From Mortierella sp. BCC40632 (Eukaryota; Mortierellomycota; Mortierellomycetes; Mortierellales; Mortierellaceae): a stretch of 64,000 bases of DNA. Below the pieces are notes generated by a model. It was not told where the DNA came from, searched no databases, and saw nothing but the letters and a program-made list of their open reading frames with translations. Shown piece after piece: positions 1 through 12,054 of this stretch. The position numbers and the translations under genes are program-made. Location of the stretch: positions 3,442,782 to 3,506,781 of the forward strand of contig WAEK01000003.1 in assembly GCA_011634665.1 (NCBI GenBank), read 5' to 3'. The first letter of the stretch is position 1; the number at the start of each line of letters is the position of its first letter.

Positions 1-167
1 CTGACTTGAGCTGTCTTGAACCCTCTGTTTTCTTCTTCTTCTCTTTGTTTCTTTTGGCTACTCCAGAGCTTCATCGCCTCAGCTGGTGTAAGCGTGTAAA
101 AATCATCGGGCAACTCAACTAATATAAACAAGAGCAAGTAAGAGAGTCAGTTCAATATCACCATAGC

Positions 168-214
<47 letters not shown>

Positions 215-2301
215 TGATTTTCCTTACTCTGGTTTGAGAGAGGAGTCGAGTTGTCGGCAGGTGGTCTAAAGACCTTGGTATTGCGTTCAATCGGCTCCTT
301 GGCTGTTGCGGCATCCGTAGAGCCAGATGTCTGCTGAATGCTCGGGACGGTAACAAGTCGGGGAGAACCCGCATCCTCGTCCTTACTCTTATAGACTGAG
401 TTATGTCTGCTACCTGCAGGTGAAGGTGGCAGAGCACCCGCCTTTTGCTCCTTCTCCACTTCCTGGGCAATCAGCGCGTAGTAATCCATAGTCGAATCTC
501 CGCGCTTTTGAGCATCTCGGAGCTGCATACTCACGCGATGAGCGATTTGTCGGACGAGATCTTGTTGGTTGGGCAAAGCAGCATTCGGCGACTCGGATCT
601 TGGCTGGGGAGTGTCCACGTCCATCTCACTCACGGGTTCTTCCGTAAAGGTGCCTGGAGGCAGACTACGAACAAACCGTTCCCTATCCGAGCTATCCGAT
701 GCCTTGGACAAGCGTTTCACGCGGTCTGTCAAAGCGGCTTGTGTTTCCTGTTCGCGGAGCTGGCGGATCTCCTGATTGGCCTCAATCATGGCGGCACTCA
801 TATCCTGCACAGGAGTATTGCGCTGAAGGTTCAGGTCGATTCCAGCGCCTGGCATGGGCGCGATCATATTGCCTTCACGAGTGTTGGAGTCAATACTACC
901 GGTACGGCTAGTCATTCCAGGTACCTGGACACCCTGTGGGTTGACAATGTCGGCTGACGCGCCACCATGGTACGCATCCTTCGCTAGGATGAAATCTTTT
1001 TCTCCTGCTGTCTTGTCTGTGATGACTTGGCGTGAATGCGCTGCTGATGTGTTGTTTACTGGCATAGCTGTCTCAGGAATTGGAGAGGTTGAAGAAGAAG
1101 CAGTCGAAGTCTGGGGGTTGGTAGCAATGCTCTCTCGCGAAAAATCACGATCAATCTCTTCTCTAAAGTCCTCAATGCCTGCATCGGTAAACCGCATGAG
1201 CACGCGGAAAACTGCGTTTCCTCTGAGAAGACCAGCAAGTTGAAGGGTAGTGGTCTTCAGGGTCGGAATGGAGACATACTAAAAGCAGTAGATTGAGTCG
1301 ATTGGATCAGTACACAAGAGGCAATGGTGTCACCTCAGCTGAGCTTCATTTGAGAATGTTGTCGACCCGGTATGTCCCTTACCTCGCGTTCCAAGAGGAT
1401 AACAACGGGTAAAAGGTAGACTTCGGTTGGTTTGATGGCCTTTTTGAGTCTCTGTAGTGAAAAGATGTTCTTTGTTGTTGCTTGGGGTACTGCTGTCCGT
1501 CGCGTCAGGTTCAATGTCCTAGAGTGCAATAGATTGAGTCATAATTGGGCATATCCGTTGTAAGCACTTTCAACGCGTCCACTCACATTCGCTAATTCGC
1601 AGAAGACGTGATATCGACACGAAGATCAAAAGGAGTCTTACCCATTTGACGCCGCCTCAAACCCAAGGAGAACCTCCCAAAGTGTCGATGTGATGGGAAA
1701 AGGGCGGATGACCCTTCCACCGTCCTCAAGTTGTAGTGCCAGATCAACATGCGTTGGGGCTATGGCAAGAGATGGAAGCTTGGTTAGTGGGCTGAGCAAA
1801 AGTTTTGACCATCGATTCATGCTGGTTCTGTGGGAAAAAAAAAAAAAAAGAGGAGCGCTTTTTTTTTTTTGGTACCTGACTTGTCCTTTGGAACCTTGGC
1901 CAGCTCGAGCTTTGCACCAGGTGCAATGTTGGCATGGCGGATCGAGAGTGAGAGATCCAGAAAGTTCTTTCCACTCCTGTTTGTAGGATAAGAAGGACCG
2001 GGAGTGGCAAAAATAAAAAAGGGAAATTAGCATATAGTCAGTCCGGCTAATGGGCATGAGTAAAGATGGAGCACATTGATGTAGTCAAAGGGGGGAGTGA
2101 GATGCAAGTGGTGGCAAAATGGCATGTAGTGCGGGAGCGACAGGATCCATGGGTGACGTACTTGAGGCCAAAGGTCTCTGGCTCAGGGTAGCTTTGCTTC
2201 TCGCAGACCACGTTGACAACCTGGCGGAGGATCATTGCAGGGGTAGTCTTGACGATTTGTTTCTTTCCTCCTCCGAGGAAGACGGTGAGATTCGATGCCA
2301 T
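1..2301 (-). CDS. ASPSCR1: TUG/Ubx4-type UBX-domain protein (ASPSCR1 homologue), 3' end outside window
   Basis: Family: tether-type UBX proteins, which carry an N-terminal ubiquitin-like fold and a C-terminal UBX that binds Cdc48/p97. Six exons join in frame on the minus strand: 2301-2162, 1976-1876, 1759-1642, 1518-1383, 1278-228 and 118 to beyond base 1. Exon 1 starts MASNLTVFLGGGKKQIVKTT and exons 1-2 give the TUG UBL1 pattern ending LDLSLSIRHANIAPGAKLEL. Exon 3 gives LALQLEDGGRVIRPF followed by TLWEVLLGFE, as in the second TUG domain. Exons 4-5 give VYLLPVVILLERE and TTTLQLAGLLRGNAVFRVLM. Exon 6 (IELPDDFYTLTPAEAMKLW) matches the ELPDEFFELT segment that precedes UBX, so the UBX domain lies left of the window. 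Exon 5 carries a long Ser/Pro/Gln-rich linker. Introns hold long homopolymers, including A43 at about 170-212. The family call is strong; cellular role is from family knowledge. Confidence 0.9.
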
Positions 2302-5238
2302 GTCACAGACTTGGTTAGGATGACAAGGATGCTCTTGCGTGTGCAGGGGAGAGAAAGGGAAAATGAGGATTGATGCTGGGGATGGATGATGGAAAGGAGA
2401 AGGCAAGAGAGCAGCACAGCGGAGCGAGAGCACGAGCGAGGAGGAAGAAAGAGAGGAAGGGAGAAAGGGAGAAAGAGAGAGAGAGAAGGAAGGAAGGAGG
2501 GAAGGAAGGAATGGGAGTACTGAAGTCAGGGAATGAGGGATGAAAGAAAGAGTGATGCGTTGACTGACTTTTCTTCTTTTTTCTTCTTTTCAAGTGAGGG
2601 CCAATATTTAACGAGCACATTCAAGATTCATCGACAAAGTGGTTCTCCTTCTCCTTTTTTTTTTTTTCGAGTACACAGGAAGAGCAGGAGCAGACGAGAC
2701 TCGACTCTCTGGAACTGCGGCCAGAGCAAGGCACCGAGGTCAGTGAACAAGACAAGTCCAAGCCAGGACATTCCGCTCAAGTAGCTCTCGTCGATGACAA
2801 ATCTGTCTCGTTTCTGGCTCTACTCCATTCCATTCCATCCATTCCATCCATCCATTCTATCTCCCCCCTTCCTTTTCATTTCTTAATACATCCATCACAC
2901 TTGGATATACACATACACCTCGTCCTTCCTTTCTTCGTCATTCTGGCTGCTGTCCACGACACTGTGACGCACGTGGCCGCCCTTGACTGTCCTTGGCCAG
3001 ACGCACACGCTCCCCAGTTCCGCACCGGTCCGGAGGATGGTCAGACCCTGATGAGGCGCGGCAAGGCGTAGCTCCCTCTCTCTTGTATGGTTATTCGCTC
3101 TTCATGCGAGTCTTTACTCGATGTTCCTGATCGACGCTATTGGACTGCTGACCGTCCAATTGTTCGCAACAACATAAGGAAGGTATTCAACATTAACACT
3201 TGGCGCGTGCTCTCGCAAAGAATGACCGATTAACTATCAGTTGGCTTGCCTTGGTTCTAACAATGCATGCATCTCCCTTATTTTCTTTCATTTTCGCGCG
3301 GAGGTTTCCTCTTTGGGTTAAACAGCTTGATTTTTTTTTCTTTGGACCAGACGACTAAACAGTACAAAAGTGGAGGCAGCTCGGATTGTATGAGTGTATT
3401 GTGATTCGGTGATGAGTAACTACCATTGAGTACTCGATTTTTCTATTGGCAAGAGTCTATGTTTGGTGAAGGGACCTGAGTATTGGAGATCATCCTGGAG
3501 GAGGGGAGCCAAGCACCCAAACGGGGATGAGTCCAAGAAAGCACTCAGCTTTTTTTTTTTTTTTTTTTCGGCAGACAGGTGATCCTGTTCGTAGTTTAAG
3601 TGATTAGGAGTCAGATTGGCTGGGTACCAAATAAGCAGTCAACTGAGGAGGAGGAGAGACAGGTAGAGTGAGCTGGAGGCGCCACCACATAAGCTTTCAT
3701 ACTTTCTTCCAAAGAGAGTGCGGAGACAGCCTGTCTGCTCTTTGTATCTCTCTAACTCCAAGACCCCGTGGTGCCCTGTTTGTCCTCTCTCTCGGATGGG
3801 GTATGTCGCAGAAAGATGGCTCGTGTCCCTGGTCAGGGCATCAAGGGCCCCTGTCTCCAGTAAATCAGGCAAGGACCTGGGTACCCCTGAATGTAGGTGG
3901 TAGGGACCCGTCCGGCAACCTGTCCTAAGGATGCACGGCGCTGGGGTTGCTGTTTGTTCTGCCTTGATCTCTTAGAGTCCTGTTCTTAGTTCTCAGAGGA
4001 CGTCTTAGCCGACGGGCTAGAGCGTGGTCCCATACACTTCAGGCGTAGAGGCTGTGGTGTAATAAAAACAAAATGGCGCAGGCAGACAGATGGGGGAGGG
4101 GGGAGACAGACAAACAAACAGGCAGATCTAGACAGGCCAACAAACAGGCAGACACAGGGGCTGCAGGCCGGACATATACCAGGAATTGGCCGCGTGTGTT
4201 TCTTTTTGAGCCAGAGAGAGGCCAAGAAGGCAGGGCTGTGCCTGAGAGGCCGTGCCTGTTTGTCTCCTGTTTGTATGTGTGTGAAGGACCTGTTCCTGTC
4301 CAAGCCAGCAAGAGTTTCTGACTTTTTTTTTTTTTTTTTCTTCTCTTCTCTCTTCTCTCTTCTCTCTTCTCTCTCTTCTCTCTCTCTCACTCTTCTCTCT
4401 TCTTTTCTCTTCCACTCTCTTTCTCTCACCACCATCGCCATCTCAATTTCCTGCATCCGTTGCTTCGGACTCTAACTCTCTCAGCCTCCCCCCCCCCCCA
4501 ACCCCGCATCGCCATCTTCGGCAGCATCGTTCGCGCCATCTCCCACCGCTGCTGCCGATTCCATTTCTTCTTGCTTCGCTACCAGTGTCCACCTGCCCTT
4601 CTCCTCCCCTGCATCGCCATCGGCGCGCCAACAGGCGATCCCGACCAGTACTCCTCCCCCTTCACTCCCGTGCGTATATGTTGTTTGTGTGAAGGTGTGT
4701 GGTATTTTTATCTCTCTCTCTTTCTCTCTCACTCTCACTCTCACCCACTCTCACCCACTCTCACTATCTTTCTCTTGCTGTCTGCCCTGTCCCCCTCGGT
4801 CTTTGTCCTCCCTCTCTTTGGCTTCTTCCCCACCCTTCCCACCCTTCCCCAGAGGGACCTTTTTTTATGCACATGCTCCTGTCTCTCCGTTCGCCATCCC
4901 ATCCATCCCTGGTCGACGCTGCTCCTCCTTCTCCTGCTCCTCTTCCTTTCTCTCCTTGAGCCACACATTCCCATTTGTATCCGCATCTGCATCTTCATCC
5001 CCATCTCCATCCGCCTCTGCTACGCTGTTTCGCTCAATCTGTCTGTCTTGATGCGTGAGCCCTTCAGCCTGAGCATTTCTCCTAACCAACTTTCCCGCCT
5101 TCGACTCTCATTCTCCTCCAGAGCAAACACTCTGCTCTCAGTCTCATTCTCTCTCAACCCCACCTCACTTCACTCAAGCCTCCCCTTGGTCACCACTCTA
5201 CCTCATTCACCACCCTGTCAGCGCAGTACTAGTCCGCG
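2302..5238. other. Divergent intergenic region between TUG and KCH1
   Basis: I see no convincing coding exon here. Positions 2400-2560 are purine-rich (GGAA/GAGA), that is a CT-rich leader on the minus strand for the TUG gene. Positions 4320-4480 and 4690-4780 are CT-rich (TTCTCTCT and CTCTCACT repeats) on the plus strand, typical of a fungal promoter or 5' leader ahead of KCH1. A C10 tract sits near 4488. T or A homopolymers occur near 2657, 3550 and 4323. A long open frame across 4460-5299 is pure low-complexity Ser/Leu/Pro from the CT tract and runs out of frame into KCH1. Confidence 0.6.
4321..4480 (+). promoter_or_regulatory. CT-rich leader tract upstream of KCH1
   Basis: A T run followed by about 100 bases of TTCTCTCT-type repeats, with a second CT tract at 4710-4780. 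Such pyrimidine tracts commonly precede transcription starts in filamentous fungi. The distance to the KCH1 ATG at 5239 implies a long 5' leader or an upstream non-coding exon. No clear TATA box was found, so the start site is not placed. Confidence 0.35.
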
Positions 5239-7380
5239 ATGGGTGCACACTGGAAACGAGAGAAGGTCCAGGACCACAAGTTCGACTTTATCAACGTAGA
5301 TGACTTTGTCGACAACTCGTGCTGGCGCCAGTTTACCTACATGCTAGTCTTTGCTGCCATTATCCGTGGTATCCTCGTCTACTGTTCCGATATCTTTACC
5401 GCCGCCAATTTACTCGCCAATTCGAACGAAAACTCTTTTGTGTCCGAGAAGAACGGTGTTGATTTTGTGGGTCTGGGTGAGCTTCCTTTCGAAGTCTACA
5501 AATACCTGTTCACAGCCTGTATCATCCTTGGTTTTATCCTCCTCGGTTTCGACATTCGTCGTGCACGCGCCATCATTGCCTCGCGCGACATTTCGTATGC
5601 GTTCACGTCCATGATTGCCAGCCGATACTACACGGTTCGCTCCTACCCACATTTTTGCTTCTTTAGTCAGATCAACAACTCGAAGAAGACTGTGGATGAA
5701 GTAGCCTTTTTCTGTTTTTTCACTTTTCGAAGTAAGTTAACTGAGCCTTTCTAACCCTGGGAATCGTATCCAGCAAAGAGACAAAAACCAGAAAGACAAA
5801 AAAAAAAAAAAAAAGCCTCCCTGTCAAGTTTCAGCATTTGGAGCGAGCCTTGCCTGTAGGCGGAGCCCCGCTTGCTCACCCGAACCCCAAAAACATATTT
5901 TTCAGGGAAAAAAAGAAACCGCTCTCTCTCATTATCTAACCACCCCTTTTTGTTGTATTGCCTATTACCCCGCTTGCCTTGCCGACGGTTCGTATCGAAT
6001 TGGATAGACTGGAAGCGGCTCATGCTCGCAGATGCCCCCCGTCAGGTCATCAATGCCACGATTCTCTACCAGACATTCCGCGGCCATAAAATCGGCTTTG
6101 GAGAAGACAGTATCTTTGACTGGGATAAGGTCGTTGGCCCTGGCGACAAGAACCTACTTAAGAAGATCACACTGGGAGGTATGATCTTCACAGTGTTTAT
6201 GTTCATGTTCTCGCTTCTTCAGCTCATTGCAGCTGTGATCATGTACATTCCACTTGTCAGCCATATCCAAGGCAATCTCAAGGAGTATTGTTGCCACAAG
6301 ATCGACAAAAGGCAAGTGTCTTTTATCCCCTGTCATTGTCGTTCATCGTTGTTGTGTTGTCCTACACAATATATATTGTCCTCTTTCTTCCCCTTTCTCG
6401 TCAACCCTCCCCTCCCCCAACCTTACAATTGGATAGTTACGCAGGGACCTGAAAATAGAATCACTCCCACCACCACGCGTGATATTCTCTCAATTTCTCT
6501 CAATTTCTCTCTGGAGGTTTGGGCCTGCCTGATACGATGTGAGAGAGTGCTACTCGATTGGCCTCTCGTCCTACCACGAGGGGGGTACCGAGTTGCGCCC
6601 AACGCTCACTTCTCTCATGTGTGTGAATGATGTTTGCATCAACTGACAGTCACTCCTTTTGCATTCTCTTGATTTGGGGACGTATACAGAATTGATGAAC
6701 TTATCCGCATTAAGTCGAGGACAAGAGCCGCAGACGAGGCAAAGAACGGAAAGAACGGAAAGGACATCGCGCTTTCGAATCTAAAGAAGCCTACTCTTCC
6801 ACAGGTCGACATCTTGGATCCACCCGTCGCTCCTGTCAACACGCCCAGACCAGCCTTTGCACAGAAATCCACTCCCTCACCTTACCATGCTCAGCCGCGC
6901 AATAACAACAACGCCTATGGATATCAGGGTCAGGGAGGCTATAATCCTGGTCCATCCACAAAGCCTCAGGAGGCATTTGACCCCTATGCAGACTCGGCTT
7001 ATACCACCGATGACTCGTACGACCACTATGGCAATCAAGATACAGAGTATCTGCAACAACATCAGGGTCATGGTGGAGGTGGCTATGGTCATTATGCTGG
7101 TGCTGGCACAGGTGGTGATTCCAGTTATTACAATAGCCGAGCAGGACCAACGCCTCCACGACCAAGGCGGTACGATGACTATGCACAGCAGCGGCCAGCA
7201 TCGCCAATACAATCTCAACATGGTTCGGACCTGGATAGTCATCATAGCAGCGGCATTGGCGGTCGTTCGGTCGCGGGCGGCTATAACGGCTACGGCAATG
7301 CACGCTATGGTGGAGGTGGCTATAACAATAACAACACCGGACAGAACTGGAACCAATACCGGAATGGTAATGGCTACTAG
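5239..7380 (+). CDS. KCH1: Kch1-family low-affinity potassium transporter, 3 exons, 495 aa
   Basis: Exons 5239-5731, 6008-6311 and 6690-7380 join in frame. Family: the fungal Kch1/Prm6 plasma-membrane K+ influx proteins, linked to calcium-channel activation in yeast. Seen: hydrophobic segments around residues 33-54, 94-111 and 223-248, and the family motif ADAPRQVINATILY (compare TDTPRQVING in yeast Kch1) followed by a charged KIDKRIDELIRIK segment like the yeast NVDELVERQRKK region. The last ~230 residues are a disordered tail rich in Gly, Asn, Gln, Tyr and His, ending YRNGNGY. Intron 1 (5732-6007) is GT-AG. Intron 2 (6312-6689) has a GC donor, AG|GCAAGT, and only this junction restores the frame. 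The start is the first ATG of the conserved frame. Confidence 0.9.
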
Positions 7381-7396
7381 AGGAAGACGAGAATCT

Positions 7397-7432
<36 letters not shown>

Positions 7433-8035
7433 TATACGACTTAAAAAAAAGAAAGAATAAGAACAGGGACCAGGATATACGAGACATGAAAGCACGAGGC
7501 ATGAAAACACGAGAAAGAAGAAAAAAGAAAGAAGAAAAAAAGGGGAAAAGACCCCCTCCCCCTACCAGAGACGTCTTACTCAATTCACGCCCACACCGGA
7601 TACCAGCACATCTTTAGTGCTTTTTCTTTTTTCTTTCTTTTTTCTCTTTTTGTTATACATAGGATAATTCTTTCCTCGACCATCCCACACTCCCCCTCTC
7701 TACAGCAGCAACTGTTCTATTGTATGTACCATGTTTTCTAGCCTCTTCACTTGTGATAATATACATATATGTTCTGAGATCGACAATGCAGCTTTGGCCG
7801 CCCTTGTTTTCTTCCTCTTTGATTCTCTACTGTCTGTTTTTTGTTCAAGGAGTAGGTGAATAGGGGAATCGTGCCTTTTTGTTCTTTCTCCATCTTCTCT
7901 TCGTAGGATTATGCTTTTGATTTTAAGGAAAGGCAGTAAGTAAACATGCAGTCTGTCCCTGTTTTTTTTTTTTAAATACAGCGGTATCGGGCCTTGAGTA
8001 CTATCGTTCTACATCTACATCCTTTCATCCCTGTT
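7381..8035. other. Convergent 3' region between KCH1 and KXD1
   Basis: No gene seen. A genomic A30 tract begins about 20 bases after the KCH1 stop (near 7401), followed by A/G-rich sequence to 7545 and T/C-rich sequence to 7700. The two flanking genes converge here, so this stretch should contain both polyadenylation regions. Confidence 0.5.
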
Positions 8036-8669
8036 TTATCTGTTTTCGTCCACGCTCTCGTTTACGTTCACATCCATTTCTACGTTCCTGTCTCGGTTTA
8101 TATTCCCTCCTCGGTCCTCATCCGCGTCCTCATCCTCGTCCTCGTCCACGTCCTCGTTATTCGGGAGTCCAAGTTTTCCTTTGATAAACCTGCATAATTC
8201 AAGGTATGTTAGAAAGTCGTGTGGTCACTGCGGGGACTCTTTCTTCCACCTCTGGATGTATGACCTTGTAAGTGTGCAGACTGGAGAAAGTAGAGAAGGA
8301 AGGAAGGAAGGAAGGAAGGGGTTCTTTACCTAATCTTTCGAAACACATGATCAAGGTCTCCCTGCAGTTCCTTGACCAGCTTTGTGTGAGCTTCAAACTT
8401 TGGGTGTAGGTCGGTCCATTTGACAGTTGAGAACTCGTTTAGGGCCGTCAGGGATGCGGTTGCCCTTTGGATGGACATTGAGCTGGTACAACAAAACCAA
8501 AGAAAAAAAGAAAAAAAGAAAAAAAAAAAAATGCAGGGAGGGATTTTTTTCTTATTTTTATTTTCCTCTTCTCGGCTCATGCAGAATGCTCAAATGATGT
8601 TGGGGAATGTGCTTCACACATGAACACATATGCACACGCAAACACACACACACACACACACACAAAAAA

Positions 8670-8714
<45 letters not shown>

Positions 8715-8810
8715 TTGGTTTATCTGGTTCTGCCGCCGTTGAATCTCACTGAGTTCTGGCTCGGGAAGGGTGTCGAGGATCTTTGCGGATAAAAGATGTG
8801 AAGCCTCCAT
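8036..8810 (-). CDS. KXD1: KxDL-motif protein (BORC/BLOC-1-related subunit KXD1)
   Basis: Three minus-strand exons. Exon 2 (8482-8330) contains LTALNEFSTVKWTDLHPKF and KELQGDLDHVFRKIR, the coiled KxDL region of human KXD1 (LLNFNNLSSARL, MKRDLDSIFRRIR). Exon 3 (8189-8036) continues RFIKGKLGLPNNEDV and ends in a very acidic Asp/Glu tail. Exon 1 begins at the ATG at 8810 (MEASHLLSAKILDTLPEPEL) and reads on to EIQRRQNQ, matching the AIILAQKN segment of KXD1. Family role: lysosome/vacuole positioning complexes, cytosolic. The exon 1 donor is unresolved: a consensus GTGAGA at 8749 would drop the conserved EIQRRQN and does not restore frame, and no GT follows QNQ (8724) before a ~40-base A tract. 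So the exon 1-2 join is uncertain, the identity less so. Confidence 0.75.
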
Positions 8811-9186
8811 TTTTTTTTTTTTTTTTTTTTTGCAGATGCTCAAGAAGCGGTTGTGGTTGGTTGGTTGGTTAGTTGGTTGGTTAGTTGGTTGGTCAGTTCT
8901 CCTTGCTGAAGTGATGGACATTGACCTTTCCCCCTTGCGGTAGTGGTCAATGGCAAAGCCACACTAGTAGAACGCAGGTGAGCAGAGAAAGGGTTGTGGA
9001 ACCAAATGTGGTTGGGGGGTCACTCCTGCCTACTTACAGGCACCGAGTCGAGTACTTTCTCTTTTTTCTTTCTTTCCATCGTTCCCATCCTTCATTCACT
9101 CTTACCCACGCATATATTTCTATCCTACTTCTCTTCCTCTCTCTCTCTCTCTCGAGCTAATTCAGGAACCACAGCATCCTACTTCA
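8811..9186. repeat. Short divergent promoter with simple repeats
   Basis: The gap between the KXD1 ATG and the NUS1 ATG. It contains a T20 tract at 8811-8832 directly upstream of the KXD1 start and a TTGG/TTAG tetranucleotide repeat at about 8855-8893. A CT repeat lies at 9138-9153, 34 bases before the NUS1 ATG. A separate (CA)n plus T44 tract at 8645-8713 is inside KXD1 intron 1. Confidence 0.5.
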
Positions 9187-11179
9187 ATGGCTCCGCATTC
9201 GGATTCTCAGCTCCGGAGCCGTTCATCGGCTAATCCTGATCACTCTTCAGAAAAACACTCGTCCCAATCAACCACGGGAAATGCACAACCAATCATGTCC
9301 TCCATACCCAAAACTCGAGCTTATCATGAGCTCCTGGCAGACCACCCTGGTATCAAACCCCAACGCAAGACTGTCCAACCCACTGTTATCAAAGCAACTG
9401 GCTCAAAGGTCTCTCAGTCCAAGGGAGTTTCTGCTACTCAGGAAGGCGCAGACAGTAGTAACGTAGATGACTCTCAGACAGCAGTTACGACATCTCTTCC
9501 GTCAGACACCACCATCGATTATTCTGAGAGATCAGGCTGGACAGCTCTTGGACGAGGCCTGCACCTTGTGCTCCTCAAACCGATATACTTTTTGGTCTAT
9601 GCAATCGTGATCCTTGTGCACGAGATGGTCATCTCGGCACGGACAATGGGAACCTACTTTAAAGTCTTTTTCTTGCCTCACAAGTACCCTGTCTCTCCTC
9701 AGCTAGTCCGTATTCTGCGAGACGATCTTGGTCGAGACCTGGTCAAGAAGCCTCGACATCTGGCTGTGGTCCTATCTGCAGAGACGACGGTATTAACGCC
9801 CGAAGGGCCAAGCGAGGCGGAGGAGGAAGCTTGGCAGGAGAAAGTATCTAGCCTTGTCCAATGGGCGGTAGCAAGCGATATCAAGTGTCTCTCTGTAATG
9901 CGGACTGATCGTAAGTCGGAATAGACTAATAGACTGATGAAAGAGAGTGAGAGAGAGAGTGAGAGACTGAGTGAGTGAAAGGGAGCGGTGATGGCGGGAG
10001 GCTCTCACCTCACAGCCGTTCTATATGTGAGCGGAGACATTCTGAGAGGGAAGGAGATTGGGCGAACACTCTCGCTATGCATATGAAAAAAGTGATTGAG
10101 ACATCTTCCCCTCAGACCCCTTCTTGTCGCCAACCTTAAGTTGGCTTGCGAGCCGGCGTTCGGGGCTTGGGTGCTCTCCTTTGTTTGTCATATGAACTTA
10201 ATGCGCTCTTTTTTACGTGGCACTTGCTCCTCGCTCTTCTCTATGCATGTTCTGCTCAGCGCTGCATCGAGCCTTTACATGTGCCTGATAATTCCGACCG
10301 TGCGCTGCCTATTTGCGGGAAAGAGGAACCAAAAAGTAACGGTCGCTTACGCTTCTTTCGCTTTTAATATTTTTCCTTCCTATGAAACAGCCATTCACCC
10401 AGAATCATTGGAGTTACTTCAGGAGCGGATTGAGTATCAGTTGGCTCAATTTTACAAGGAAGAAAAGATTGTCCCCATCGCTCTGGTGAGGACTCTGACG
10501 CCATTTGCAGAATACCCTAGGGCAGTCGCATCTCTTCACAACGGCCGCTCATTCGATCTCGATGTCGTGATCCTCTCTAAACAAGATGGTCATGAGCGTC
10601 TTGCGGGCAATCTTCGGTCGTTGGGTGAGGCTGCCTTGCAGAACAAGCTCCAGAGCAAAGACATAACCATGAATTTGGTAGACGGTCAAATGACAGGTAT
10701 AAGTCGACAAAGGACCAGTACATGGCTCTCTTATTGTACCAACAGAGTGAGCGGTCGTTTAGGAATCATTCACTAACCTCGTTTGGATAATGTTACCTCT
10801 TCCCTCGCCTGTCCCTCCGCCCCTCCCCTTTCCTTCTCTCTTTCTAGCCGATTTGTCAGAGCCAGAGCTGATTATCATTTTCAAGGATGACCTAGACTTG
10901 AGCAGTTACCCGCCTTGGCACATCCGTTTGACAGAAATTTAGTAAGGAAAAAATTCATTTTTGTTGCTTGTCTTATACAACGGATTACTTTCCTCTCCAC
11001 TTTTTGACTGAATGTTCCATGACTGAAAGTTCCATGACTGATCCCCCTCCTTTTTTTAATTTAAAAAAAAAAAAAAAAAAATTAGCCACCATCCAGACCA
11101 ATCCGTGATCCCGCAATATACCACATTCCTTCAAGCATTGCATCGATATGCTAAATGTGAGCAGCGCTTTGGACGATAG
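9187..11179 (+). CDS. NUS1: Nus1/NgBR subunit of cis-prenyltransferase (dehydrodolichyl diphosphate synthase complex), 405 aa
   Basis: Exons 9187-9910, 10391-10696, 10848-10941 and 11086-11179 join in frame. Family: the non-catalytic partner of Rer2/Srt1-type cis-prenyltransferase in the ER membrane, needed for dolichol synthesis. Seen: a Ser/Thr-rich cytosolic lead, one membrane segment at about residues 126-148 (YFLVYAIVILVHEMVIS), the cis-PT-like fold start KPRHLAVVLSAET, WAVASDIKCLSVM, and the C-terminal block PPWHIRLTEIYHHP plus YAKCEQRFGR. The terminal R-x-G motif (RFGR, residues 402-405) is the feature through which Nus1 completes the partner's active site in human NgBR, so this copy looks functional. 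Introns 1 and 4 carry T or A tracts. The gene converges on the AKR-like gene, with 136 bp between stop codons. Confidence 0.92.
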
Positions 11180-11315
11180 ACCGCAAATAGAGGGGAAAAC
11201 AAAACAAAGGTCGATAAATGGGAAATCTATTCCATTACCCATGTCCGTTCTCGACTAATATAATGAACAAAATGAAAACAATGAGGGAAACAATAAAATC
11301 CTTGACGAGCAAATA

Positions 11316-12012
11316 TTATTCGGGATTTCCCATGAGGAGTGGGCACTGGGCAATAAGGTCTAGATCGTTCCTAGTCAGTCGCTTGCTCGCCACAGCAGCC
11401 ATCACTGCATCATGGACATACTCGGGTTGCCTCATTCCAACCAATGTGCAACCCACATTCTCTTGCGCAACACAGTATTGGATTGACTTTGTCGATAAGG
11501 CCGACCCAATGTCCTCTACTTTGTCTGGTCCTACATCCGAGACAAACTCTCGACAGATCATTCCCAACACCAAATTCAGCTCATCGTTCCTCTTGTCTGA
11601 ATCGATCTGACAAAAGGCTGCAATGTCGGCGGTAAGCTTTTTGGCATCGGTTCGATACTTTTCGATCCAATCCATGATTTTTTGCTTCTCCTCTTCGTCA
11701 ATCAATGGTCCTTGTTCACGATCAGGCTGACTCTGTTCATTCGTACTGGTTTCTAGCAGCTTGAGGTCTCGGTCAATGGCAGGGAGGACCTCTCGCTCCA
11801 TAAAATGTTTTGCAGCAAAGTAGTTGGTTGACAATTGAGACAAGTTTTCAGAGAGAACCTAGAGAAGGAGAGAGAAGAAAGAAATAGAGTTGAGAGATGT
11901 TGGTCATGCTAATTCAATCTATCTAGTTTGGTGATTATTGGGAGTTGTTATTTTCTGGGATGACTTACCTCGCTCCAAACAAACTTCATCGCTAGGGACT
12001 CTTCTTCAACTA

Positions 12013-12054
<42 letters not shown>

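Noticed and set aside
1590..1600. Possible five-base microexon in the TUG gene between AG and GTGAGT
   Set aside because: Including it breaks the frame; skipping it joins exon 3 to exon 4 in frame.
4460..5299. 279-residue open frame on the plus strand
   Set aside because: Composition is Ser/Leu/Pro repeats generated by the CT-rich leader, and it overlaps the real KCH1 start in another frame.
6836..7510. Long open frames antisense and in another frame over the KCH1 tail
   Set aside because: They are shadows of the Gly/As n/Tyr-rich repeat coding sequence; the plus-strand frame is the one that splices to the membrane domain.
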